From contig NC_044601.1 in assembly GCF_901933205.1 (NCBI RefSeq), positions 44,179,376 to 44,243,375 on the forward strand: 64,000 nucleotides of DNA, in the 5' to 3' direction. How positions within the stretch are numbered: position 1 is the first letter of the stretch; every line of letters starts with the position of its first letter. The position numbers and the translations under genes were made by a program. Shown here piece after piece: positions 35,371 through 47,955 of this stretch. This DNA is from Camarhynchus parvulus. Taxonomy: Eukaryota > Chordata > Aves > Passeriformes > Thraupidae. The notes under the pieces were generated by a model. The model did no database searches. It had not been told where the DNA came from and saw only the letters and a program-made list of their open reading frames with translations.

Positions 35371-38300
35371 CTCCAAAGTAAACCACAAGATCCTTAAAGT
35401 AGTATGTACCTCAAAACTGTTAGGGGGAAAATTCCTTGGGTGTAAGACACACTAAGCTCAGTCATTCATGGTGTATCTTTAAAATTGAGTTCTTCAGTTT
35501 ATCGTGAAACCTCACATGCCAGCACTGCCTTTGCTATAGGCAGCCTACAGAAAGCTTACAGGAATGCAATTTTTCTAGTACAAAATAAATAAAACAACAG
35601 AAACAAAACTGCTTTTATAGCTCAGTTTTCCAGGTGCACAAGAATATCCCAGGTTAAACCAGAAGGAAGAAGGGTGAGGAACCTTGAAGAACAGCTGAGG
35701 ATCATGCTGGATCCAAACTTTATTTACTCAATTTTCTATTTCATAGCAAATTTCAGCACTAAAAAAAACAAAAGCAGATCATGTTTCAGATACTTAAAGC
35801 TTGCACTGAGGCAACACATAACCACTCATTCAATTATTTTGTCATTAGCCAGGGGTGCAATCATTTTCCCAAACAACATAACTCAGTTTTCCCCTACCTA
35901 GCAATTCTTCTGCCATAGCTAACAATGTTTTGCTTTTACTGCATCCAGCTTAGATGTGTTTGTTTTAATGTATACTGGGAAAATCTGTGCTGCCATCCCC
36001 TAGCACCTCATTAAGAGCAACACAAAAGGGAGGAGGAAAAGGGGAACAGGAGGAAAACACAAGAGCAACCTACAGCTCTGTGTTCTGTACACATAGTAGA
36101 GGAGCAACATGCCTTCACCACCACATTGCGTGGAAAGTGCATGAACATTACCAGCCAAAATGGCTGTTGGGAGAAGAAGGGTTAAAAAGTGCTCTGCATT
36201 TTGCAAAGAGGGTCTCATCAAGTTTACTGTAGAAAGACCATTAACAGAGTCTTCTAGAAGGACAAAATGTTATTAATTATCAGGGTTACAGACATTAGGC
36301 AAGGACATAGCTCTATTTAAAGCATATTTTGCAGAGAATTAATTACTTCTACAGCTGAAAGTTCATGGCAAATTCAGTAAGAATCAGTTTCTGCCAGTGT
36401 AGAGCCTCTCAGAGCAGATAATTGCACTGTTGACACAGTAACTTGACAGAATCAGGGTAATTCAGCGTACTCCCCATCTCTTTCAAATTACTGGAGGACA
36501 ATATAGTGTAACAACAAGAAGGAGAAAAGAGATTTTGTCCACAATGATGACTGTTCTGTGATTCACAGAACAAGTGTGTACTGCAGCCTGGCTGGCTGAG
36601 GTAAATGGAAGCACAACATACACGTGTTAGAACCAGCACAGGTTTTGTACTACTAATCAAACCTGGAAGAGCCCTCTGAAGTTTATCCCACCCAAACAAG
36701 CTTAATACATTTTTTTGTACCAAGAGAGAGGAAAGCAGTTTTCTTCCCCCTATAGTAGGGCATAATGCAACTTGTCAGAGACAAAATTTGGCATTACTCC
36801 TGGGTGGGGACAGATGCAGCGACACTTGTTTTACTCTCCTACCCTATGCTTTTAAAAAGAAAATATTTTAGGGTGAAGGATTCCACCCCATCCCTGCTAA
36901 TTTCTATACTGGAGAGAAAAAAAATAAAATAACATCCTCTTTCAATGCATTTGAACAGGAATGGGAAATACCACATTAAAAGTAGCAGAAGGTTTTCAGA
37001 AAACTTCTCTTCATAAGTCACTGGCCTCACTCTTCCCCTACCACCTTTTCATTGCTACTGGCTGCTAGGAAAAGTCTCTCGTTTTCCTTAGAAAAACTGA
37101 CCTTTTTATATTTTATTTACTTGTTTTTAAATCAACTACTTTCAGGTCCTTTTGCATCACACCATTCCTGCATCACCTGTCCCTGTATTTTGAGCATGGC
37201 CTGCAGAGATCAGTCATGTGAAGCTGATTTCTTACAGCCTCATCCATCCCACCTTCCTCCACAATGGCCCTCCCAAGAGTAAAGGATTTTGGATGGTGGC
37301 AAGCAACACTCAGGTCACTTGCACAGTACATTTCTAATCTAGGTAACTTTCCAAAAGCCACTCAACCTGACTGGACCAAGGCATATTTTGTTAGTAGTAT
37401 GAAGAAAATAAATGTCAAATTGCATTAAAGCACTTTTGTATTTGTCAGACTACTGATTGACTTCCAGGGGGGCAAATGAAGAGGTCTGAACAACACCATC
37501 CATGCACTGCCGGGAGAGAGTGTGCAGATATGGAGGAGAATCCAATCCTATTGTACTCTGGAGTATTTCCATATCTTACAGTTTTTTATTACAGTGGCTT
37601 CTAACAATGCCAGTGAAAGACGCTCTTTTAAACAAACAACAGGAACAAAGGATTTTCAAAACTGCATTTCACTACCAAAGTATACTTGTTTCCAGAAGAA
37701 ATTACACACACACTCATACTCCCAAACTGTATGAACAGAATTGTAGTAATATGGCTGAAGCCTGCCCTTCTCTAAAAAAATACAGCTGCACAGTTGCTCC
37801 AAAATCAAAATCACAGGCAAGTCAATGTCCACTGTTTGTATTTTCTGTAGGATCAAACCAGAGGTATCCTCTTCAACCAGCATAGAAATTTTTAGATGAC
37901 TGTGTAACATCGGAATTGTGTAAGTATTTAAACTATAGTAAAATTTGCCACTTTGATTTATCAAGTTAATTACCACAGATCTACCAGATGACCTATGGAA
38001 AAAAATCTCCCATGTCTCTTCCATGACAGCTTTCTATGCAAGCCACATAATTAATGATGTTGAATATCAAAATAACCTTCTTCAAGAGTTGAAGCTTTCA
38101 TTTAAAAAAATCACAGCCTCAATATAAAATAATTTATCTTAAAGCAATCTTAACAGTAAAGGAGTCAGATTTACAAAGTCAGTAGGAATTCATAAGTTCT
38201 GCATTTTAATCACTCATAGCCACTGTATTTGATTTACTCCACAATTTCCATCAGAAAATGAAAAAGTTTTGAAGAATGACTCATTCTCAATGTAAATCTC

Positions 38301-38530
38301 TAGCAAGCCTCTGTCAGTCATGTTAGTCCTTTTACCAATGGTTTTTCCTGCCTTCTGACTGCAATGACACCAACAGTTTAATTACTTCATTACTTAATGA
38401 CTTCTAACCTTAAAACACTGCAAATATATGGAAAGTTAAACTAATACACATCAATTGCCCATAGAATAAAAGAAACCATTATAAAATCAGTATAACGTGT
38501 GAATTCCTTACCCTGACACTTTTACAAAGG

Positions 38531-38550
38531 AAAAAAAAAAAAAAAAAAAA
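38531..38550 (+). repeat. A20 homopolymer
   Basis: Twenty consecutive A residues follow TTTACAAAGG. An AATAAAAG lies about 65 bases upstream (38466-38473), somewhat far for a mature mRNA tail. No coding remnant upstream was recognised, so a processed pseudogene is possible but unsupported. Confidence 0.95.
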
Positions 38551-41500
38551 TCTATAGGGGTCTGGAATGCTTCTACCAAAGGACAGCTATCTACAAACAT
38601 AAAAGAGGGAAATAAAATTCCATAATTCTAATACAATATTTCCTTGGCACAAATTGTACATTCCCTTGGCTGTAGTACAATAACAACCTCTGGGAAGCTA
38701 CTCTTCCAAAAATTTTAGCTTAAAAAGAAGTTTCAATGCTGGACATCTATTGGAAAGACTAAGTGCCTCATAGTTTCGTTGGCGAGTCTTTTTTTTTTTT
38801 AACTTACATATTTATTAATTTCCAGTTTTCAGCAGTTCATTGTACCTTCGTTCAACTACAGCGAAAGAACTGTTTAGTTTACAGCACAGTTTTATATGCA
38901 AATTATATTCAGTAGAGTCTCTACTCATCATAAGTGTCAACAGGAGAAAAGGCATGACAGATTTAAGGCTTGAGATTTTTTCATAAACTTTGAAGGAACA
39001 CTGAAATTACAAAGCACACTGAGCTCACTGTAAAGCATTTTCTCTAAGCATGTGCCAAATGAAGTACATTAAAGCATTTTTTCTTTTAAATGTACTGTGA
39101 GACTTTATGATCCATTTTCTATTTCTACATATTTGAGATAATTACGAGAGTCCTGTCTTCAGCATGGAGTCAAACTTACTGTTTGCTTAGCTCCCCCTGA
39201 ACTTAAGTTTGTTTCTATTCTGTGAAAATATTTCCATTACATTTAGTAACACTGGAGGCAAAGCAAGTTTTCAACCCCAAACAAATCAAAATTCAGAAAA
39301 CTCAGAGTTCAAAATGAAGAGATATTTTACTGCCAATAGGAGGGGGAAAAGTCTTAACAAATCAGCCAGTTGTTGCACTAACAACACCAAATAAAGAAAT
39401 TGTAGAGCTTATTCTACCCTTTATCAATAATGCATGGCTGTGCACAGACAATTTATAGCTGTTTTCCATCACTGGGTATTGTGCAGTACTAAATTAAGTT
39501 GACAAAATTCAAGGACAGTTCACCCACACAGCTACTGTGAGCCAGCCAGTCCACTTTGAATAAACATTTTAAAGGCATAAAGTGAGTTTTATTAGCATGC
39601 TGAGACACAGTTCCTAGTGGACAAAGCATCTCCTTTGAAAAAATAAAACCTTTAGCAGAAAGAAAGATGAGTTACTCTTGTGCCTCCTCACATGCAGAGA
39701 AACAGCAAAAGGGCAAATAAAAATACATAGATAACAGCTCAAAACCCTGAACTTATTAAGATTAAAACATGAAACAAGAGAATTTACTTTCTATACTAGC
39801 AACTGATTGTCATTCTCAGAAAATCCTGAGAGTTGCTGAATTGGTGTCAGGTTCTGACGGCAGAAGAAGTAAAATCCAAAGATGTTTTAGCGGGATTTTT
39901 TTAATGTTTAGGTTGTTCCAAAGATTAGCAGACTTATTTTTTTAATCCTTCACAAGTGTCATAAATCAGAAAAGGACACAAGCCTTTCATCAATATAAAG
40001 AACTAGTTACTGTACTTAAACACCTCAGCATTTATTGTGCCCGTAAAATTGAGGAGTGGGGTCCCTTCCACAGACCAAATTCACAAAAATATAGTATGGC
40101 ACACGTTGGCTGCTCTTGGTCAGTAGCATCACTTCCAACCAGTGGTCCCAGCACCTGAATGCCTGAAATGCAAGAAAGCATCAAGGAACTTGGAGCACAT
40201 GTGCTGGCCACGAGCAGTGTAGGATGCAGACACACGATCTGCACATCCCACAGTTTCACCTGGACTCTGCTCCGGCACTGACCAGTGTGCAGGGGGGCCT
40301 CCATGTGGGATCCTCAGCTTGTGTTCAGACACGGAGTCAGGTGCAACCAGCCACAACATGGATGGCAGCACCACCAGGAGGTGGGCTTGGGTCACACTTC
40401 CGCTGCCGTTTCTTTTACAGTCAGGCTGCGCACTGGCTTCCCCCTAGAAACTGGCAAGCACGAGGTGACATTGTGACAACCTTTTCATACCCAGAGCACC
40501 ACTCCAGGTGGGACCTCCAGGTCTCTCTGGCAAGTGGCATGACAAGATGACTCAGAAAAATCCTTCTGGACAATGTGGGAAGGTGGAAGCTGTAACACAG
40601 CACGGCTGGGCAGCTTGATGGCTTTGTGGCATATTTAAGCACAACCACAAATAAGTGGAGGAAGGATGAAACAGCCAGAGCTTAAGCTACAACTGTTTTG
40701 CACTAGTCAAGTGGAAATACCTGGTCAAATAAAAAAAGTGACTGCATTTAATTGTGCAGGTGTTGAGAGAAGAAAATAAACTCTTTTCAGTGGTATTTGG
40801 ATTTGAGCAAAGCTTAACTGCACTTACAATACACATTTTCTCAAAAATCAGATCTTCCTTGTACATGAAAGTATATCAGGGACCTCTGAAGCCAACCAAT
40901 CAGTGTGCAAAACTCCAATTTAACTGGTCCAACAAGCACAGAAAACTCAGAAAGGCCAGATAAAAAGAATAAGATAACATAAACAGAAGATAACCAGAAG
41001 TGTAAAAAAGCTACAGTTTAAGGATCAGCTAAGCAAGGTGATTGTTGAGCATTTGTATTCAACCAGTCTGTATTTTCACCTGTCAGAAGTGCAAGACTTT
41101 GTTCATAAGGTTGGTTGCTCTTTCAAATTTTTTCCCTCTTAAATAGGCTGAGTTTCTACTGTGAAAAGTGAAAATGCTTTAAGTCTGATGATATTGCAGT
41201 AAATCCTTTCTTTTTACTAAAATCAAAGCTAAATTAAGGCTACAGGACACAGCTTTGAGAAACCCAAGGCAATCCCAATGAAGCAGCCATGGTTTTATAA
41301 ATGGAAATTAATTTTAATAAGTCTGTTGCTCATCTCACATTGCCAAAATCTGTAATCCAATTAGAAGCGCAGTGCTTTAACCATTTGCACAGGGATCACA
41401 TTCAGTGAAGTTCAGAAACAGACAAAATGCTTTTGGGCCCTCTCCATGGAATGTATCACACCAGCGAGATGCTGGCTTTGTAACATACAGGCAAAAAGCA

Positions 41501-44001
41501 CTGAGGTGTTCACATTAGTATTTCCAGGTATCAGTATCTGTACAAATGCAAAATGCCTTGAGCACAATGAAATGTTGTGTTACATGCCATCACACCACAC
41601 CCAGTTTTCTAATACTCTGCTTTGAGGAAATAAATTAAGCCCACTTTTCCCAAGACTTGCTAAATTACCAACCCTACCTTGTGTACTAACATTTTATTGG
41701 TAGCACATCTCTATGCTGGTGGCTACTGCCAGTAATGCCTGTGCTCCCCTGCCCTCTGTATGTGCCCAGAGCTACTGATGCAACAGGACAGCTCACCATG
41801 CCGCTCCATATAGGGACAAGCAAAGATACATGTAAATGTATGTGTGTATCTAACTTGGGGGGTACCTAAACTCAGAGCGCCTGAAATAGAGTATCTTCAT
41901 CATCCTCCTCTCCATATCCACAGCCTTGTGACAAGTCCCTGAGCTCAGACTCCACTTCTCAGTGACTGTACCTGGTGCTCCTGTGCTTTCCAAGGCAGTC
42001 AGCAACCATCCCTATTGTCAGCTCCCTGAGAGCCCCTACAAGTCTGCTCTGGATTTTCCAACCTTTCTGCAATCTCTTCCTCTCTCTCTGCATATGTATC
42101 CCTACAGCACCCCCGCCTCAATTCCCACCCTGCACCTTGCAGGGCCACCCACTGCACCCCGCTGGACACGCAGGTTTTGACTGCACTACATTACTGGCAC
42201 CTGCTGCAGTGCACTGGCAGGGCTGGGGGTCTGAAAAGGCAACCTGAGAGCCCCTCTGGGCATATACATACACATTTCCTTCATTCAGAAGCCCACGCTT
42301 GGCTGAGGGTGTCCACTTCTACAGCCAGGACACAGCTGCAGCACACAGCACACAGGAACTGCAACCAGCCTAGTCACAGCAACAGTGAAGTTTCCTTATT
42401 TTGACTGTTCTAAGATTTATCCTGCTGTATCGAAACACCTTTATGCCAGCAGCAAAGATAAAATCCACTAATGCTAACGCTTTTCCTGGTAAAAGAATAA
42501 TCTCCAGAAGAGCAAGAGCCCAGGTACAACCAAGCGAAGAACAGCATCTTCGAAGGAGGAACAGACACTGCCCCACGAGCAAGAGCCCAGGGGCAATCCA
42601 AAATGTGCTGGTATGAGACCTGCAGAGGAAGTGCACACAGGCTTCGCAATCATGGCAGCTTGTCTACTGCAGAACCCTCTGCCCCCTTTCTGAAGTGCTT
42701 TTACACAGCAGAGCCAGAGAGAGTCAGTGGAGTCCGGGTGTTTCCAGCTACACACACACCTCCACATCTAAATGAGAAGTTCACGGAGTAATGAAAAACT
42801 GCAGGAGATCTGCTTTTCCACACTTACTTAGTTTCAAAATTTGAGGAAAACCAGCTGGTGTCCTCATGTCTTTGGAATCACAGATTTAGGAGACCTTTAC
42901 CTGCCCCATAAGCTGGCAGCAATTCAAGTCTACACCTGTAAGCACCACATTTACTCCACAGTCAAAAGTGAAACAAGCTCTCCACACTCAAAAGCTAACC
43001 AAGCTGTCTCCACTGTTTGTTTATACTCTGATTAAAGCTGCAAAAGCAGCAGAAGAAAAGCATTAGCCATCCTAGGTAATCACTGTCAAGAGACTAAATC
43101 CTCTCTCTTCAAAAGAGAAGTTCAGTTTTAGGCGTGTCTTACCTCTCATCCAACTCTGCAGCATACTGCAGTGCATGCAATAAGGTGGGCAGGCAGTGAC
43201 ACTCTAAGTATAAATAAAAACAGAATTCAACTGCCACCTCAAACAGCAGCTGTCAAACCTGAGGCAATTCAGGAGTCAGTAGCAAAGAACCTTTACTTAG
43301 CCTTTACTTATCTGGGTTTCTTTTCTTAGAGATTTCATTCAGGCCACCCCTTTGGTGTTGCTCTTAACATGATCTTTGCACAGAAAGGAGAAAAAAAAAA
43401 TCTATATAGCCCTGTCCTGCTGGTCACTATAAAAACTCTGCAGTGGTAAGAGGCTATGCTGCTCACTGGGCACAGCATAACCCTGGTACTGACTGCCTCT
43501 CTGTCAGTCTGCTCTGTGGCTGGTCTGCTGTGCTGCAGAGAAAATGCAGTAGCCCTACAGTGCAGCTGATAATGCAGCCATGAATCCCAAAAATGCACAG
43601 GAAACATGGGTAATTAATGACAGATCACAGCAGCAGCCCTATTCAAAGCAGAATGGTCACTTTTCTAGCTACAGTCATGTTTAGCTTCATTGCCTTATTT
43701 TTCCTGGTGGTGAATTGATCTCAGCATGGCATTCTATAGGGACTGAAGACCACTACCACTAAATAATTCTAATACATACATAGAAGAGCTAAGGCATGTG
43801 AATGGAAAGATATACGAGCACTTAAGAGTGCTGGCATAGCACTTGCATAGAATTAGTGATATAGGAAAAGAAAAGAAATTGTTTCTTCATGAATGTTTCT
43901 TGAAATTGCATGATTTTGTCTTACTGAAGCCAGTGAATTTGCTTATAATCAACAAATAATGATAGCTGGGTCCAATACAAGACCTCAGATTCATGTAGTT
44001 T

Positions 44002-44580
44002 TGTGCTGACTTTGACTAAGGTGGAGTTCATTTTCCTCACAATAGCTGATAAAAAGCTATGCTTTAGATTTGTGCTGGTAACAGGATTGAAAACACATGG
44101 ACATTTTAGTTATTGCTGAGTTCATGCATAGTGACAAGGCCTTTTTTGGTCCTCACACCACATCACCAGCAAGGAGGCTAGGGGTGCACAAGGAACTGGG
44201 AGGGAACACAGCCAGGACAGATGACCCCCGCTGACCAAAGCGATATTCCAGACTACGTGGCATCGCACTCAGCATATGAAGAGGGAAGAAGGAAGAGGGA
44301 ACATTTGTAGTGATCACGTTTGTCCTCCCAAATTATCTTTATGTGTGAAGGGGCCTGGCTTTCCTGGGATGGCTGAACACCGGCCTGCTCATGGGAAGTG
44401 GTGAATTAATTCCTTGTTTTGCTTTGCTTCTCTGCATGGATTTTGCTTTCCATATTAAACTGTCTTTATCTCAACACACAAGCTTTTCACTTTTACTCTT
44501 CTGATTCTCTCCCTCATCAGAGTGAGCAAGTGAGCGAGCAAGCGAGTGAGCAAGTGGCTGTATTGGACTAAACCACAATA
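44002..44580 (+). mobile_element. Old solo LTR of an avian endogenous retrovirus (plus strand)
   Basis: The 579-base stretch reads as a diverged copy of a very common avian LTR family. From left to right it has a degraded start (TGTGCTGACTTTGACTAAGG), a U3 block around TTTTAGTTATTGCTGAG (44105-44121), the block CACAGCCAGGACAG, a decayed TATA region (AGCATATGAA, 44271-44280), an ATTAAA polyadenylation signal at 44454-44459 within CCATATTAAACTGTCTTT, and a U5 of GAGTGAGCAAG-type repeats ending GACTAAACCACAATA. The flanks AGTTT (43997-44001) and AGTTG (44581-44585) match at four of five bases, a plausible decayed target duplication. No internal genes adjoin. Divergence from the consensus I remember suggests it is older than the LTR at 33340. 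Retroviral class not certain. Confidence 0.85.
44454..44459 (+). terminator. ATTAAA polyadenylation signal of the LTR
   Basis: ATTAAA, the commonest variant of AATAAA, sits in the conserved R-region block of this LTR, just before CTGTCTTTATCTCAAC. It is the expected 3'-processing signal of the original provirus. Confidence 0.65.
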
Positions 44581-46072
44581 AGTTGATTAGAGACCCAGAG
44601 GTGGGACTAGGACAGTCTGTGGAATCTGTCTTCTTCCCTCTGTCCTGGCAAAAGAAATAACATCTTACCTTGAAAGACTGTAACAGAAGTGCCAGTCTCT
44701 ACTTTCCTTTAGGCCTTTTTAAACATCAGAAATAATGCAGCGGAGTCAGCTAGTTCAATGTGTCAGCATTTGACAGCACATTCGGGAACCTAAGAGTTAT
44801 CCTACAAGAAGAGAAATTAAAAGCACCAATTAGTCCATATGTTGTGCAATATATCTTCTGTTTGGAACTGCTGATGCCTGGTAGAGCCATGCTGCTGAAG
44901 AATGAAGAAATTACCACAAAAATGAAAGGCTAAGTTATTTTTTGCTTCCTAGGTAAAATGCTCAAGCATATTTTGGCTACAGCACCATGGTGAGAAAGCA
45001 TGCATCTTGCAATAGCTGTGTCACGCTGCCCTGCCTTCCCAATTTAAATCTTTGTTCAAACACCAGTCCATGTGCATGCAGAGAAACAAAGCTCCAGGCA
45101 TGTCAGGATACACCAGCCACACCAGTTACAGAAACACAGCAGTAAATGTTTATAATCCGGATTTGTTTGAACTGGGAAATGCATCAGAAGCCCATGTGAG
45201 CTAAGTATTAGCACATTATAAGCAAGGATCTTGATGTATGTGGAAGACACATGAAGGTACTATATAAACTACAGGAAAAGGAGAAACATTTACAGATGGA
45301 CTTGGTTCATTCCCCTGGATAGGCTTTTTGCAGAATTCTCACCTTGCAAGCACTCAACCCACACTGAGTGAAGCTGCAGCAGAGTTAATGCCTTGCACTG
45401 AGACGTCCTGCCTCAGGGCCACTCACAAGTACACTCCCACAGCTGCACCCTGAGGTGGTGCTGATGTGTAACAGTTGCACAAGGACGCCACTTTGACATC
45501 TGACAGCTACGGAGTGATGGGCCAGCAGAAAAACTTATCTATAGCATGGTTACTCTAGAGAGTTTTAAAGATTATTTTCAGATAAAAGACACTTTTTATC
45601 ATCCAAGTTATTAAGTACTTCCCTAAAGCATTGGTACGAACATAAGAGACCTCTGTCCCAGTTTGTAAAGCCATAGAGATGGGGGCTTAATGGAGCGCAA
45701 ACAAATCATATCAGGTAAAAATTAGAGTTTTTATTATAAATTAATTAAAAAAATCTAGCACTGAAAGCATGTTATAGGCCAATGTTCCTATACAGGCAAA
45801 TATATTGTTATAATCCTACACTGTTTACAAACCCTTAAAAGAGCCTTGTAAGTGTTAATTATCTTCATAAACTTAAATAAAAACTAACATTTGAAGGGAA
45901 ACTACAAGGGTCCATGTCTTTGGGAGGAGTGGAGGGGCAAAATAAGTTGGACACCTACATTTGTTAAAAAACCAGAAATCCTAAAGTCCCAAGCAACTTC
46001 TTCCCCCCTCCTCTTTCTAACACTTTCTCAATTAATTTACTTTTAATTTTAGCTATTTGTATAAAATATCAG
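44581..46072. other. Unique spacer between two LTRs
   Basis: About 1.5 kb with no retroviral gene remnant and no open frame above 64 codons. The flanking LTRs belong to different families and face opposite ways, so this is host sequence and not provirus interior. Confidence 0.6.
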
Positions 46073-46502
46073 TATAGTAGAAACAGACGATCCCCCAGCC
46101 AGGGAATAATGTGCATTGACTCCAGTGACTTCAGGAGGCTGAGCAAATACTTTATTAAGCTATACTATATTACACTGATACTATACTAAAGAATACTATA
46201 CTAAAAAAGATACTAAAGAAAAATCCATGACTGTCTGGAGACAGTCAGGACACAGCTTTGACCCAACTGGCCAAGGAAACAAAACAACCTTCACCAGTGT
46301 CCAATAACCAAAGCACTTTTGGTAAACAATCTCCATAACACATTCCACATGTGCCAAACAACAGGAACAGCGAACAGAGGTAAGAATTATTTTCTCTTCT
46401 TCTCTGAGCTTTTCACTGCCTACCCCAGGAAAAATCCTGGGAGGGAGAATTTTGTCTCTCTCTGTGAATGTGAATACCACAGAGAATGTGAATACCATAT
46501 AT
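46073..46502 (-). mobile_element. Old solo LTR of a songbird-type endogenous retrovirus (minus strand)
   Basis: The stretch matches, in reverse, a songbird LTR that I recognise by several blocks: GATCCCCCAGCCAGGG and a GACTCCA segment at the left, tandem TATACTAAAGAATAC-type units at about 46163-46220, a GTCTGGAGACAGTCAGGACACAGC segment, AACAATCTCC..ACACATTCCACATG, and the right end AGAGAATGTGAATACCA. The right end carries a local duplication: GAATGTGAATACCA occurs twice (46466-46479 and 46483-46496). The ends are approximate, since the terminal bases are degraded and I could not settle a target duplication. No internal genes adjoin. A 133-codon minus-strand frame that overlaps it is fortuitous. 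Confidence 0.78.
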
Positions 46503-47914
46503 AAATACTTTATACAGCAAGTTACCCATCCATGATACCTTAAAAATGCCTTTCTTATCATGGGGGTATATTCTAAACTGATTACAAACATCTCCATTTA
46601 CATAATAATAAAGACTGCAATTGCATACAGAAACTTGAGATTATAGGAAACAAATCATATTCTTGGAGCTCTATATTCACAGGTTATAGGAAGCATCACA
46701 ATCATTGCTCTTCTCTATAGCCTCCTCCACTACACTTCTCTATAAAGCAGTAAAGCACTTTCCAGATGTTCAGTCCACAAAGTTAGAGTTATACACAGTC
46801 ATACACTCTGGGCCACTGTTCAAGGACAAATAAACCTGACTTTCAAACCCCTGCTGCCATGTGTCCCTATACCATGGAGTCAAGATCATTCAGGTGTTTC
46901 TCATGAGTTATTTTTTCCAACAGATGTCACATTCTGCTCATTGTCCCACAGCTAGCATAAACTCCTTACCAGACTCTCTGTGTAATTTAGCTGAAGAGAG
47001 TTTATGCCCACACCTGTTCCAAATCAGCCTAAAAACACAGTACTGTTCAACTCCAAAGGCAAGAACCAGGACAGGGCTTGAGCCCCAAGATGAACTAGTA
47101 ACAATGTTGGGGGAATTCTTCCTTTTTATCAAAGAGGGCTGATTGAAAGTTAGAAATCCTTTGGGAGCTAAGACTTATCAGGTACCTGTTTTCCACACCA
47201 GATGGAAAGAATGCTTCTGTTTCACTTTTTACCCCAAACAAATCACAGCATGCATGTGTACACAGTCATCTGACTCCTACACATCCAAGCATGACCAAAA
47301 TGAAAAACAGTACACTGAAAAAATGGGTACATTTTTTCCCTTAAGGGAAGAACAAACCACACCTAACAGGTATTAATAAAAACACCAAACATCAGAAAAC
47401 ATTCCGTTACAATCGGTATTTAAAATAATATATGTAACAATAAGCAAAATTTTAATCTGTACAGAATAGATGTATGTATCTCACATAAAAAAGTAATTGT
47501 TCTTCTAAACTGCCTCACAAATGGCAATCTCATTTTATTTCCAGCCAGAAAATTTACTCAGTGATTTGCATAACTGAGTATTAAGCACAAGGCAAGAAAA
47601 GCAGAAATGAAAACAAACATGGTCAAACAGTTAAGTGGAGATATTGAATATACAACAGGAGTCCATTAAGTTGTAATTTTTACATAAAGTTTCAACCTTC
47701 ATAAGATTTATGAATTTTAGATTTAAGCTAAACTTGCTATGCAACAGATATTCCTTAAGGTCCCTAAGACATGGTGTCAATTTTTAATAAAAGCTCCATG
47801 TCTCACAGCATACTTCACTAGCCTGACAAGTCACCAGATGGGTAACATACGTATTCCATCTTCTCTCCTTTTCCATCCTAGCACTGTTGAACACCTCCAC
47901 CCACATGCTCCTCC

Positions 47915-47955
<41 letters not shown>

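Larger units (their letters stand above)
34081..44001. other. Unique non-coding sequence, no gene seen
   Basis: Nearly 10 kb without a supported gene. The longest frames are 127 codons (37502-37885, +), 122 codons (37656-38024, -) and 108 codons (40224-40550, +), none with a recognised domain. Two GC-richer patches lie at 40.2-40.6 and 41.9-42.8 kb. The second contains a 15-base direct repeat, GAGCAAGAGCCCAGG, at 42510-42524 and 42577-42591. A 20-base inverted repeat lies at 35351-35370 and an A20 run at 38531-38550. Confidence 0.5.

Noticed and set aside
38400..38550. Processed pseudogene ending in the A20 run
   Set aside because: AATAAAAG is present but about 60 bases away, no coding remnant is recognisable upstream and no flanking duplication was found.
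44521..44556. GAGTGAGCAAG-type tandem repeat as an independent satellite
   Set aside because: It falls at the 3' end of the LTR at 44002-44580, where this family normally has GAGTGAGCGAGCGG-like sequence.
46196..46597. 133-codon minus-strand frame
   Set aside because: It runs across an LTR and its flank, has no retroviral or host domain, and LTRs of this type are non-coding.
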